Below are positions 24,623 through 32,736 of a DNA stretch of 39,812 bases, in pieces. The DNA lies in the NCBI GenBank assembly GCA_005879805.1, contig VBKL01000096.1, positions 1-39,812 on the forward strand. Reading direction: 5' to 3'. The position numbers were made by a program, and so were the translations under genes. This DNA is from Deltaproteobacteria bacterium (GTDB taxonomy: Bacteria > Myxococcota > Myxococcia > Myxococcales > 40CM-4-68-19). Under the pieces are notes generated by a model. The model was given only the letters and a program-made list of their open reading frames with translations, did not search any database and was not told where the DNA came from. Position 1 is the first letter of the stretch. Each line of letters begins with the position of its first letter.

Positions 24623-25954
24623 ATGGACAAAGAAGCCCTCAGGGACCTGCATCGCGCGCACGTCGCCTCGCTCTCCCAGCGGACCGCCGAGGTCCTGCGC
24701 AAAGGCGGCCTCGACGCCGTCGTCCTCCACGCGGGCACGCCGCTGAAGCGGACGCTCGCCGACGACCAGTACTGGCCGCTGCGGCCGACGCCTCATTTCC
24801 AGCACTGGGCGCCGCTCGCCGAACCCGGATCCGCGGTCATCGTCGAGGCAGGCAAGAAACCGAAGCTCGTCTGGCTGGTCTCGACGAGCTACTGGGAGAA
24901 GCCCGCCCCGCCCGAATCGGATTACTTCCTCGGCTCCTTCGATGTCGTCGAGGTCCGCGACCCGAAAGAGATCAAGGACCACCTGCCGGCCGGACGCGTC
25001 GCCTTCGTGGGGGACGATCTGGAGGCCGCGGCGGCGCTCGGGATCGATCGGTCGCGGGTGAATGCGGCGCCCTTCGTCGCCGCCCTGGACCAGCTTCGCG
25101 TCCGCAAGACGCCGTACGAGGTCGCTTGCCTCGCGGAGGCGAATCGCCGGGCGGCCAAGGGGCACGAGGAGCTGAGGCGCTTGTTCGCCGCCGGCGACCA
25201 CGCCGAATTGGACCTGCACCTGGCGTACCTCGGCGCCACGCGCCAGGACGACGCCGAGACCCCCTACAAGAACATCGTTGCCCTCGACGCGCACGCGGCG
25301 ACGCTCCATCACATCAGCTACGAGAAACAGGCCAGGCCCTCGCAGAGCTTCCTCGTCGACGCGGGGGCGTCGTTCGCAGGCTATGGATCGGACGTCACTC
25401 GCACCTGGGTGAAGGGCGGCGGCGAGGCGGCATCGCGATTCGCGGAGCTCGTCGCGCTCACCGATGCGATGCAGCAGAGGCTTTGCGCCGGCGCCGAGGT
25501 CGGCATGCACTACGAGGCGCTGCACGACGAATCGCACAGGCAGGTGGGCGGGATCTTGCGCCAGCTCGGCATCGTCAAGACGAGCGCGGAGGAGGCGGAC
25601 AAGAAAGGGATCACGCGCGCCTTCTATCCCCATGGCCTCGGCCATGCGCTCGGGCTGCAGACCCACGACGTCGGTTGCGCCGAGTTGAAGCCGCGAGCCG
25701 AAAACCCCTTCCTGCGCAACACCACCGTGATCTCGGAAGGGCAGGTCTTCACCATCGAGCCCGGCATCTACTTCATCGAGGCCCTGCTCGCGCCGGTCCG
25801 CAACGGGCCGCAGGCGCGGGACGTGGACTGGAAGCTCGTGGACGCGCTCGCGCCGCTCGGGGGCGTGCGCATCGAGGACGACGTGGTGGTGCAGTCGCGG
25901 GGAGTGCGCAACCTGACGCGCGAGGTGCTCCGCGACGGCGGAGGACGCGCCTAG
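24623..25954 (+). CDS. pepQ: Xaa-Pro dipeptidase
   Basis: 443 residues, the length of E. coli PepQ. The N-terminal creatinase-like domain (DDQYWPLRPTPHFQHWAPL) and the pita-bread M24 domain are present, with all five metal ligands: Asp in FLVDAGASFAGYGSDVTRTW (two Asp), His in YPHGLGHALGLQTHDVG, Glu in FTIEPGIYFIE and Glu in VRIEDDVVVQ. The enzyme splits dipeptides with C-terminal Pro in the cytoplasm. Start ATG 24623. No clear Shine-Dalgarno. Confidence 0.95.
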   Translation: MDKEALRDLHRAHVASLSQRTAEVLRKGGLDAVVLHAGTPLKRTLADDQYWPLRPTPHFQHWAPLAEPGSAVIVEAGKKPKLVWLVSTSYWEKPAPPESDYFLGSFDVVEVRDPKEIKDHLPAGRVAFVGDDLEAAAALGIDRSRVNAAPFVAALDQLRVRKTPYEVACLAEANRRAAKGHEELRRLFAAGDHAELDLHLAYLGATRQDDAETPYKNIVALDAHAATLHHISYEKQARPSQSFLVDAGASFAGYGSDVTRTWVKGGGEAASRFAELVALTDAMQQRLCAGAEVGMHYEALHDESHRQVGGILRQLGIVKTSAEEADKKGITRAFYPHGLGHALGLQTHDVGCAELKPRAENPFLRNTTVISEGQVFTIEPGIYFIEALLAPVRNGPQARDVDWKLVDALAPLGGVRIEDDVVVQSRGVRNLTREVLRDGGGRA

Positions 25955-26012
25955 TTCGCCGGCATCGCCCGGTGCCCTGGGGCGCGAGCAGGCGCCGTGG
26001 CATCATGGCGCG

Positions 26013-27401
26013 ATGAACGACACCGCTCCGCGGTACCCGCGCCAGGTCAAGTACATCGTCTTCAGCGAGGCCTGCGAACGCTTCAGCTTCTACGGGATGA
26101 GCACCATCCTCGTCCCCTACATGGAGCGCGCCCTCGGGTGGAGCGAGGCCGATTCGAGCGCGACCTACCATTACTTCGTCGCCGCCTCGTTCTTCATGAC
26201 GCTTCTCGGCGGCTGGCTCTCCGACCGGGTAATGGGCCGTTACCGGACCATCCTGTATCTGTCGATCGGTTACGTCATCGGGCACGCTACCCTGGCGGTC
26301 GCCGACGCAGCGCCCGATCTTCGGATCGACCTGCTCTACCTGGGCATGGCGCTCATCGCCGTCGGCGCGGGGGGGGTGAAGCCCAACGTTTCCGCTTTCG
26401 TCGGCGATCAGTTCGGCAGGGCGCAACGCAGCCTGCTCGACCGCGTCTACTCCTGGTTCTACTTCGGCATCAACGTCGGCTCGGCCAGCTCACAGGTCGC
26501 GACCCCCTGGCTGCTCGCGGGATGCGGGGGGCTTTGCGTGACCACCGCCGTGGCGGTCGCCTTCGGCGTCCCGGGCGTGCTCATGGCGCTCGCGCTGCTC
26601 TTCTTCCTCGTCGGCCGCCGCGAGTACGTCCGCGTGCCCCCGGTGGGAAGGACCGGCAAGGCCTTCCTCGACATGCTCCGTGCACGAATGTCGGGAGCCG
26701 AGGCCCTGCGCCGCCGCTTCGGCGAGGAGGGCGAGGTGGCGGTGCGATCGGTCTTCAAGATCACGCTCGTCTTCCTGCCCATCGTCGCCTTCTGGGCCCT
26801 CTACTTCCAGTACGGCTCTTCCTGGTTCGACCAGGCCAAGCGGATGAACCTCGACGTCTTCGGCTGGCACATGGAGCCGGCGCAGATGGAGGCGTTGAAC
26901 GCGATCCTGATCCTCGTCATGGTCCCGTTCTTCGCCTACGTCGTGTATCCGAGGGCCGAGCGGTTGGGCCTCAGGCCGACGCTGCTACGCCGCATCGTCG
27001 CGGGGATGTTCATCGCCGCCCCCGCCTTCCTCTTCGCGGCGATGATCCAGCGCTGGATCGAGGCCGGACAGACTCCGAGCATCGGCTGGCAGGTGATCCA
27101 GTACGTCATCATCTCCATCGCCGAGACCCTCATCAGCGTCACCGCCCTCGAGTTCGCCTACACCCAGGCGCCAAAGTCGATGAAGAGCACCATCATGAGC
27201 CTCTGGTTCTTCACCCTGGCGGCGGGAAGCTGGCTCACCGGCGTCGTCACCCGCAACGTGCACTTCGAGACCCGGAGCGGCTACTTCATCTTCTGGGCGC
27301 TGTTCATGCTGGGCGGGGCGATCCTGGAGGCGGTGGTGGCGCTGTTCTACAAGCCGGTCCCGTTCGTGGCGGTGACGGAGGCCGAGGCGGAGCCCGCCTG
27401 A
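26013..27401 (+). CDS. POT/PTR2-family proton-coupled peptide transporter
   Basis: 462 residues, about 12-14 membrane helices. The signature EACERFSFYGMSTILVPYM lies on the first helix (ExxERFxxYG), followed by GGWLSDRVMGRYRTI (PTR2 motif) and GVKPNVSAFVGDQF. It imports di- or tripeptides, or related substrates, with protons. It sits just downstream of pepQ, 58 bases away, so peptide uptake and dipeptide hydrolysis may be linked. Converges on the YCII gene with a strong hairpin between them. Confidence 0.93.
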   Translation: MNDTAPRYPRQVKYIVFSEACERFSFYGMSTILVPYMERALGWSEADSSATYHYFVAASFFMTLLGGWLSDRVMGRYRTILYLSIGYVIGHATLAVADAAPDLRIDLLYLGMALIAVGAGGVKPNVSAFVGDQFGRAQRSLLDRVYSWFYFGINVGSASSQVATPWLLAGCGGLCVTTAVAVAFGVPGVLMALALLFFLVGRREYVRVPPVGRTGKAFLDMLRARMSGAEALRRRFGEEGEVAVRSVFKITLVFLPIVAFWALYFQYGSSWFDQAKRMNLDVFGWHMEPAQMEALNAILILVMVPFFAYVVYPRAERLGLRPTLLRRIVAGMFIAAPAFLFAAMIQRWIEAGQTPSIGWQVIQYVIISIAETLISVTALEFAYTQAPKSMKSTIMSLWFFTLAAGSWLTGVVTRNVHFETRSGYFIFWALFMLGGAILEAVVALFYKPVPFVAVTEAEAEPA

Positions 27402-27408
27402 TCGATGG

Positions 27409-27441
27409 GGGCCTCGCCGGACAAGTCGCCAGGCGAGGCCC
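27409..27441. terminator. Bidirectional hairpin between the transporter and YCII genes
   Basis: GGGCCTCGCC (27409-27418) pairs perfectly with GGCGAGGCCC (27432-27441) around a 13-base loop, midway between two convergent stops. No T-run, so it may act as a two-way boundary with other factors. Confidence 0.55.
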
Positions 27442-27453
27442 GCATCCTGGGCG

Positions 27454-27825
27454 CTACGGCCCCATCCCCGGATCGAACATCGGGCGCACTTCCGACTCGC
27501 CCTCGAAGCCCGGCCAGTGCTTCCGGTGCATCTCCATGAACTCGGTTGCAATGCGGATCGCTTCAGCCTTCGAGTCGGTCTGGAGGATTGCCCAGCCGCC
27601 GATGACCTCCTTGGCTTCCGTGAAAGGTCCGTCGGTGACGGTGATCTTTCCGTTCGCGAGCCGGATGCGAGCTCCGTCCTTGCTCGGCAACAGGCCGCCC
27701 GTATCGACGAGCGTGCCGTCCTTCAACGATTTCTCGACGAACTTGCCCATCGCTTCCATCAGAGCGGCCGGCGGCGGCGAGTCGCGATACTTCTCCGGGT
27801 GTCGGATGAACGTCAGGTATTTCAT
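27454..27825 (-). CDS. YCII-related (YciI-like) domain protein
   Basis: 123 residues: MKYLTFIRHPEKYRD, then GTLVDTGGLLPSKDGARIRL and the DGPF block VTDGPFTEAKEVIGGWAIL, ending with a helix rich in charged residues. This is the DGPFxExKE motif of the YCII family, a ferredoxin-like fold of mostly unknown function that often accompanies ECF sigma factors; none is adjacent here. Start ATG 27823-27825 is preceded by AAGGAGGA. Confidence 0.9.
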   Translation of the reverse strand: MKYLTFIRHPEKYRDSPPPAALMEAMGKFVEKSLKDGTLVDTGGLLPSKDGARIRLANGKITVTDGPFTEAKEVIGGWAILQTDSKAEAIRIATEFMEMHRKHWPGFEGESEVRPMFDPGMGP

Positions 27826-27902
27826 GGCTCCTCCTTCAAGGGGTCCTGATCCGGCGACGATCGAGCCGGGCCTGGATCGACACGCCAGGACTTTTTTCTG
27901 GG

Positions 27903-28262
27903 CTACTCCACCCGCGCGCGGATGAGCCCCGCAAAGGTAGAGGCTCCGCTGTACGTCCAACCCACCTGGGCGCCGCATCCGCGGCAGAGGGCGACCTGCC
28001 ACGCGCAGCCGGGGAACCACGTCCAGTAATGCGTCGGCGTCCCCACCGCGGTACAGCCGGGCGCGACCCGCACGCCGAGCAGCTCGAACACCAGTCCTTC
28101 CGGGCTCACGAACGTGTCCGGGCTCAGCTCGATCCGCGCGCTCCGGGGCGCGAGCGCTTCCCTACATCTCCTACAGCGGATCGGATCGTCCTCGTCCACT
28201 CTTCCGGCGGCGATCCCCGGCGCGTTCTCCGCATCGAGCAGCACCTGGACAGCATCGCACAC
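27903..28262 (-). CDS. CULT-domain protein (bacterial cereblon-like)
   Basis: 119 residues if started at GTG 28262; a GTG 20 codons later is possible. It shows the CULT pattern: zinc Cys pair CRRC (DPIRCRRCREAL), then FVSPEGLVFELLGV, the aromatic block HYWTWFPGCAW (Trp pocket residues) and the second Cys pair in LCRGCGAQVGWTYSG (third Trp). In cereblon and bacterial homologues this pocket binds thalidomide-type imides and, in cells, uridine-like or cyclised-imide ligands. Bacterial single-domain CULT proteins are known but have no defined role. Nothing nearby suggests a partner. Related Yippee-like folds are the alternative, but the WTWFPG block favours CULT. Confidence 0.85.
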   Translation of the reverse strand: MCDAVQVLLDAENAPGIAAGRVDEDDPIRCRRCREALAPRSARIELSPDTFVSPEGLVFELLGVRVAPGCTAVGTPTHYWTWFPGCAWQVALCRGCGAQVGWTYSGASTFAGLIRARVE

Positions 28263-28282
28263 GACGGTAGTCCGAATCCGTC

Positions 28283-28311
28283 TTGCGTCCGCTCCGAACT
28301 GCCTTTACGCT
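28283..28311 (+). promoter_or_regulatory. Weak candidate promoter for the 17-residue ORF
   Basis: TTGCGT (28283-28288), a 17-base spacer and TACGCT (28306-28311) give a half-match sigma-70-like promoter placing a start about 22 bases before the mini-ORF. Only inspection supports it. Confidence 0.3.
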
Positions 28312-28339
28312 TTCTGGGTTGGCGAAAGGAGGTGGTGCA

Positions 28340-28393
28340 ATGGTCAGCGACAAGAAGGCTGCTGCCATTCGCGTCGCCTCCGTGGAGTCCTGA
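28340..28393 (+). CDS. Tiny ORF, 17 residues, with strong ribosome site and its own terminator
   Basis: ATG 28340 is preceded by AAAGGAGGTG, a near-perfect Shine-Dalgarno, and runs MVSDKKAAAIRVASVES to TGA. A very strong Rho-independent terminator follows 40 bases on, with a small GC hairpin (GCTCC/GGAGC) between. The unit lies alone on the plus strand between two minus-strand genes. No family recognised. It could be a functional small protein, a leader peptide or the coding part of a regulatory RNA. Being so short, it is invisible to usual gene calling. Confidence 0.5.
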   Translation: MVSDKKAAAIRVASVES

Positions 28394-28432
28394 AAGGGCT
28401 CCGCCGGAGCGCGCGAATTTCGGCATCTGCCG

Positions 28433-28470
28433 GACGCCCGGGAGACACTTAAGCTCCCGGGCGTCTTTTT
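28433..28470 (+). terminator. Strong Rho-independent terminator
   Basis: GACGCCCGGGAG (28433-28444) pairs over 12 perfect bp with CTCCCGGGCGTC (28454-28465) around a 9-base loop, followed by TTTTT (28466-28470). The T-run is on the plus strand only, so it ends a plus-strand transcript, which must be the mini-ORF unit. Confidence 0.92.
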
Positions 28471-28478
28471 GTGCCCCC

Positions 28479-30317
28479 TCAGAATCCGCAGCGCCTGCCG
28501 CGGTTCTGCTCCGACAGCCACTTCTGGAGCGGCGCGAAGTACTCGAGCATCGCTCCGGCGTCCATCTCCCGCTCCCCGGTCATCGCCTCGAGCGCGTCCT
28601 GCCACGGCTTCGAGGCCCCGAGCGAGAGCATCTTCCACAGCCGCTCTCCCGCGACGACGTTGTGGTCGATTGTGCAGGCGTGCAGGGGGCCCTTGAAGCC
28701 CATCGCTTTGCAGAGCGCGCGGTGGAACTGGAACTGCAGGATGCGGGCGAGGAAGTAGCGCGAGTAGGGAACGTTGGCGGGCACGTGGTACTTCGCGCCG
28801 GGATCGAAGTCGGCTTCGCTGCGCTCGACGGGGGGCGCGACGCCCTGGTAGCGACGGCGCAATTCCCACCAGGCGGCGTTGTAGCGGTCCTCTGGCACCT
28901 TCCCGGAGAAGACGTCCCATCTCCAGCGATCGATGAGCAGCCCGAAGGGCAGGAACGCCACCCGATCGAGCGCCTCCTTGAGCTGGACGTCGATGAGACC
29001 GTGCTCGTCGTGCGGCTCGCGCTCGATGAAGTGCAGTCTGCGCAAGTATGTGGGCGTGACGCTGAGCGCGATGGTGTCGCCGATCGCCTCGTGGAAGGCG
29101 TCGTTGGCGCCGCCGCGGAAGAGGAAGGGCTGCTGCGCGTAGGCGAGGTCGTAATAGATGTGCCCCACTTCGTGGTGGATGGTGACGAGATCCTCCTCCT
29201 CGATCTTGATGCACATCTTCAGGCGGACGTCGTCCGCGGTGTCGATGTCCCAGGCGCTGGCGTGGCAGACGACGTCGCGGTCGCGCGGCTTCTGGAAGAG
29301 CGATCGCACCCAGAAGGAGCGGGGAAGATTGGGAAAGCCGATCGAGGTGAAGAAACCGACACCGAGCTGGACCATCTTCTCCGGCGTCAAGCCCATCTGC
29401 ACCATCGCCGCCGTCACGTCGATCTGCGCGGCATCGGGATACGGCTCGACCAGCGGATAGATCTTCGACCACTCCTGCGCCCACATGTTGCCGAGCAGGT
29501 GGGCCGGGATGGGCGCGTCGTCCTTGACCAGCTCCTTCCCGTATTTTTCTTGCAGCCGCGCCCGCACGTAGCAGTGCAGGTCGTCGTAGAGCGGCTTCAC
29601 CTGGCCCCAGAGGCGGTCCATCTCGACAGGGAAGCTCTCGGGCGGCACGTCGTAGGCCGCGCGCCACATCGCCCCCGAATCGGCGAAGCCGATCTCTCTC
29701 GCGCCTTCGTTGGCGAGGGTGACGAACCGCGCATAGAGGGGCCGCATCTCGCGCGCGATCGAGTGCCATCCGGTCCACGCCTCGAGCAATTCCTTGGGGT
29801 CGCGGCTCTTGCCGATGAGGTCGCTGAGGTCTTCCAGGTCGCGGCACTTGCCGACCCGGCAGTACTTGCCCTTGCCGTACAGTCCCTCGAGGCGCGCCGC
29901 GAGAGTGGTCAGCTCGAGCCGCCGTGCCGGGTCCGAGGGAGCGGCGAGCGAGGAGCTCGTGCGCAACAGGTAGAGCATCCGCGCCGTGTCTGGATCGAGC
30001 TGCGCCCCGTTCCACCTTGCCGCGGACTTCACTGCGCTTGCCGTGTACCCGAGAAGCTCGTCGTTGGCGGCGGCGGCGACCCGCTCCGTGTCGTCAGTGA
30101 TGTACGTGTTCTTGATCCAGTCCGCCGTATTGGAGCGGATGGAGAGACGCAAGAGGTCCTCGTTGGTCTTGCGCACGAACTCCCGGGCCGACGCTTCGTT
30201 TGCCGGACCCGCGGGAGCGGCGGGCGAGGAGCTCGCCGGCGCAGCTCCGCCGGGACCCTTGGAAGAGGACGCGCAACAGAGGAGCAGACCGGCGAGGCAG
30301 GGGGCCACGACGCGCAT
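28479..30317 (-). CDS. M2-family (ACE-like) zinc metallopeptidase, exported
   Basis: 612 residues. A signal peptide with a possible lipobox (LAGLLLCCAS) and an Ala/Pro/Ser-rich linker to about residue 42 precede the helical M2 domain. The zinc site is TIHHEVGHIYYDLAYAQQP (HExxH) with the third ligand Glu in AFHEAIGD. RGGANDAFHEAIGD and SWxK-like downstream blocks fit peptidyl-dipeptidase A. The enzyme removes C-terminal dipeptides, here probably in the periplasm. Length is typical. Confidence 0.9.
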   Translation of the reverse strand: MRVVAPCLAGLLLCCASSSKGPGGAAPASSSPAAPAGPANEASAREFVRKTNEDLLRLSIRSNTADWIKNTYITDDTERVAAAANDELLGYTASAVKSAARWNGAQLDPDTARMLYLLRTSSSLAAPSDPARRLELTTLAARLEGLYGKGKYCRVGKCRDLEDLSDLIGKSRDPKELLEAWTGWHSIAREMRPLYARFVTLANEGAREIGFADSGAMWRAAYDVPPESFPVEMDRLWGQVKPLYDDLHCYVRARLQEKYGKELVKDDAPIPAHLLGNMWAQEWSKIYPLVEPYPDAAQIDVTAAMVQMGLTPEKMVQLGVGFFTSIGFPNLPRSFWVRSLFQKPRDRDVVCHASAWDIDTADDVRLKMCIKIEEEDLVTIHHEVGHIYYDLAYAQQPFLFRGGANDAFHEAIGDTIALSVTPTYLRRLHFIEREPHDEHGLIDVQLKEALDRVAFLPFGLLIDRWRWDVFSGKVPEDRYNAAWWELRRRYQGVAPPVERSEADFDPGAKYHVPANVPYSRYFLARILQFQFHRALCKAMGFKGPLHACTIDHNVVAGERLWKMLSLGASKPWQDALEAMTGEREMDAGAMLEYFAPLQKWLSEQNRGRRCGF

Positions 30318-30350
30318 GGCGGCGCAGACTACGCGAGCCCGCGGCTTTTG

Positions 30351-30869
30351 CTACGTCTTCGGGACAACCGGTCCGGTCTCGCGGATCTGCGTCAGCTCGT
30401 CGCCCGCTCGTTCCGCGTACTCGGTGAGGCGCCGCGAGGCGCGACGAAGCCTGCGGCACAGCTCGCGATTGATGTTCTGCAGGACGAGCACGTACGCCTG
30501 CACGTCCGTCTGGTACAGGCGGTAGAGATCGCGGTTCGAGAGCTCGAGCAGGCGCGCATGCTTCTCGACCAGCACCGAGAAGGGACGCGGCTGCATCTCG
30601 ATGAGCGTCGTCTCGCCGAAGAAGTCGCCGGCGGCGAGGCGCATCAGCTTCACAGGGTGGCCCGACTCGCCGGCGCGCATCGCGGCCAGCTCCCCGGACT
30701 GCACCACGTACATCGAGCTTCCCTGCTCTCCCTCGGTGAAGACGGTCGCGCCCTTCTCGTAGGTCCGCTCCACCGTCATGGCGACCAGGCCGCGCAGCTG
30801 GGCGGCCTGGAGGCCGCCGAAGAACGGCGTCTGCTCGAGAAAGCGCGTCAGGGCAGACAGGTCGCGCAT
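30351..30869 (-). CDS. Cyclic-nucleotide-binding domain protein without output domain
   Basis: 172 residues from ATG 30867-30869 (MRDLSALTRFLEQTPFFGGL). The cNMP fold is complete: GATVFTEGEQGSSMYVVQSG, then LAAGDFFGETTLIEMQPRPFS, the phosphate-binding cassette position, and a C-helix. The cassette lacks the canonical Arg-Ser/Thr after Gly-Glu pair in its usual order (GETTLIEMQPRPFS), so the ligand is uncertain. There is no helix-turn-helix, so it is not a CRP regulator; more likely a signal module for a partner. Confidence 0.85.
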   Translation of the reverse strand: MRDLSALTRFLEQTPFFGGLQAAQLRGLVAMTVERTYEKGATVFTEGEQGSSMYVVQSGELAAMRAGESGHPVKLMRLAAGDFFGETTLIEMQPRPFSVLVEKHARLLELSNRDLYRLYQTDVQAYVLVLQNINRELCRRLRRASRRLTEYAERAGDELTQIRETGPVVPKT

Positions 30870-30929
30870 GCGTAGCGCATTGTACCCATCTTTGCGCCGT
30901 TCGCACGGGTATCCCTGTATGTTCCGCGG

Positions 30930-31466
30930 ATGAACGACCTCACCCTCGGGGCGGCGGCCGCGGCCCTCGACGCCGAGCTCAAGCGCTTCGACCAGATCGC
31001 CGAGCTGCTTTCCCGCCTGAAGCTCGATTCGGAGAAGAACCTCGATCGCGCGGCGAGAGCGGTGCAGGAGGCGGCGCAAAGCGAGGAGAAGGTCGTCGCC
31101 GCGGTGCGCGATCTGGTCGCTGCGGTGGCTCGCGCGCGGGAGCGGCAGGAAGGTCAGGCGAGGTCGGTGGCGGAGCGCGCCCGCGAGGTCGGGACGCGCC
31201 GCCAGGAGCTTCAGACGATCGTCGGATCTTTCGCCGAGCTGGGAGTGGAGGCCTCGGCGATCAACCTGATCTTGAAGGAAGGCGGCAACCTGGGCGAGGC
31301 CGCCGAACGGATGGAGAAGATCGCCGGATCCGCGAAGACGCTGCGCGACGATGCCGAGAATCGCGACTTCGCAGAGGCCGCGCGCCAGGCCGAGTCGCTC
31401 CGGCAGCAGATGCTGTCGGCCCGCAACAAGCTGAAGCTGGTCGAGCGCAAGCGCGAGAACGAATGA
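30930..31466 (+). CDS. Coiled-coil cytoplasmic protein
   Basis: 178 residues, almost entirely helical with heptad-like Leu/Ala patterning: LDAELKRFDQIAELLSRL, EKNLDRAARAVQEAAQSEEK and AARQAESLRQQMLSARNKLK. No signal peptide. I associate proteins of this kind, starting with MNDLTLGAAAAALDAELKRF, with myxobacteria but know no function. Divergent from the cNMP-binding protein and converging on the damaged cyclase gene. Confidence 0.7.
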   Translation: MNDLTLGAAAAALDAELKRFDQIAELLSRLKLDSEKNLDRAARAVQEAAQSEEKVVAAVRDLVAAVARARERQEGQARSVAERAREVGTRRQELQTIVGSFAELGVEASAINLILKEGGNLGEAAERMEKIAGSAKTLRDDAENRDFAEAARQAESLRQQMLSARNKLKLVERKRENE

Positions 31467-31467
31467 G

Positions 31468-31900
31468 CTAGTCGACGACGGCGTACGCAGAACGGAGCCT
31501 CGACGCCATAGGCGGGCGTCTCCCAGTGGCGATCCCAGCCGGTGTGGAGAAGCACCGCCTTGCCGCGCACTTCGTGGACGCGCACGCGCTCGCGCTCGAT
31601 GCCGCGCTGGCCGTTCGCGTCGACGACGATTCCTTCCAGGTCCGCGAGCCTTTCGATCGGGATTCCCGACAGGTCGGCGCCGGTCGCGAAGCGGTGGAAC
31701 GGGCTGTCCAGATAGGTGCCGGTGTTGGCGACCATGGAGATGCGGCCGATGTGGAAGGAGGTATCGGGACCGTAGACGCCCGCCGAGGTCTCGCGGCTCA
31801 GGTGGTCGGTGATCTCGGGACCGGGCAGGCCCGGATAGGTGACGAGCCCGTGGCGGATCGGGTGGCTCAGCTCGACGAGGCGCCTGTGTCGGTCGACCAT
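31468..31900 (-). pseudogene. Cyclase-family (KynB-like) metal-dependent hydrolase, internally deleted
   Basis: Starting at ATG 31898-31900: LVELSHPIRHGLVTYPGLPG, FHIGRISMVANTGTYLDSPF then HRFATGADLSGIPIERLADL and VLLHTGWDRHWETPAYGVEA. This is the N-terminal half of a cyclase (formamidase-like) protein in the subfamily where TGTYLDxPFH replaces GTHxDxPxH. After GVEAPF the frame is lost; a second frame then reads SAYAVVD and stops at TAG 31468-31470, which resembles the normal C-terminal end (VRAxAVVD). About 80-100 residues between them are missing. As written the protein is inactive. Confidence 0.7.
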
Positions 31901-31944
31901 CGGCGCATCTTCGGCGCAAACGCATCCGCGAGGAAGTTGCGCTC

Positions 31945-32727
31945 TCAGCGGCGCCAGAGGGAAAGGACCAGCTCCACCAGGATGAGCAGCGCGATCGAAA
32001 CCTCGAGGATCCACATGCGCCGATCGCGCGCGACGTCGAGGACCAGCTCGAGCGATTCCTGCACACCGCGCAGCTTGCTCGTGAGGGCCTGGTAGCGATC
32101 GGTGAGATCGAATTCGGCACGCAGATCGTCGTAGATGCGGTCCAGCTCGGGGTCGTCCCAGACCTCGTCCGGCTTGTCGAGCAGGTGGAGGACGGAAAGC
32201 ACTTCGTTGCGGGAAACGATCGCCTCGCCGATGAAGCGGTGGAGCCTCCGCGTGCGCGTCGAGACCGTGCCGCGGCGCTCGAGCGGCACGACCAGCGCAT
32301 CGGTGCGGGCGAAAAGGTCCTCGACCAGCCGCTCGTAGTACTCCATTGCCGCGCTCTGGCCGACCACCAGCGCTACCGCCGAGACGCGGGCAGGTCCCAG
32401 GGCGGGAAGCTGCAGCGTCCCCGCGACGAAGCCGGTGCGCGCCCCGGGCTCCTCGCGGGCGGTGAAGCTCTCCGCGACGACCTTGGCGGTGAGCTTCGGG
32501 ATCGCCGTCCGGATCCGTGAAAGCCACTGTTCGCGTTGCTCCGGAGGCACGTCGTGGAACACGGCGGTGCCGAAGGGATAGAGGAAGACGTCGCCGTCTT
32601 CGTCGAGCGAGAAGCGGAGCTCGTGGGGCCGCAGCTTGCCGCCGGGGAGGGCCGCGGCGAGCTCGCGCAGCGAGAAGTTCTCCACGTAGGCGACGGCGTT
32701 GAACTGGTGCGTGCGGCCGGCCACCAC
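31945..32727 (-). CDS. RMD1/YagE-family (DUF155) membrane protein
   Basis: 260 residues starting with GTG 32725-32727. FNAVAYVENFSLRELAAAL and DGDVFLYPFGTAVFHDVP are typical DUF155 openings; LHRFIGEAIVSRNEVLSVLH, then LLDKPDEVWDDPELDRIYDD is the core block, and VQESLELVLDVARDRRMW leads to one C-terminal membrane segment (ILEVSIALLILVELVLSLW). Eukaryotic RMD1 is mitochondrial and linked to ribosome or microtubule organisation; the bacterial role is unknown. Located 9 bases downstream of the polyphosphate kinase gene, so probably co-transcribed. Confidence 0.87.
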   Translation of the reverse strand: MVAGRTHQFNAVAYVENFSLRELAAALPGGKLRPHELRFSLDEDGDVFLYPFGTAVFHDVPPEQREQWLSRIRTAIPKLTAKVVAESFTAREEPGARTGFVAGTLQLPALGPARVSAVALVVGQSAAMEYYERLVEDLFARTDALVVPLERRGTVSTRTRRLHRFIGEAIVSRNEVLSVLHLLDKPDEVWDDPELDRIYDDLRAEFDLTDRYQALTSKLRGVQESLELVLDVARDRRMWILEVSIALLILVELVLSLWRR

Positions 32728-32736
32728 CGGGTATCT

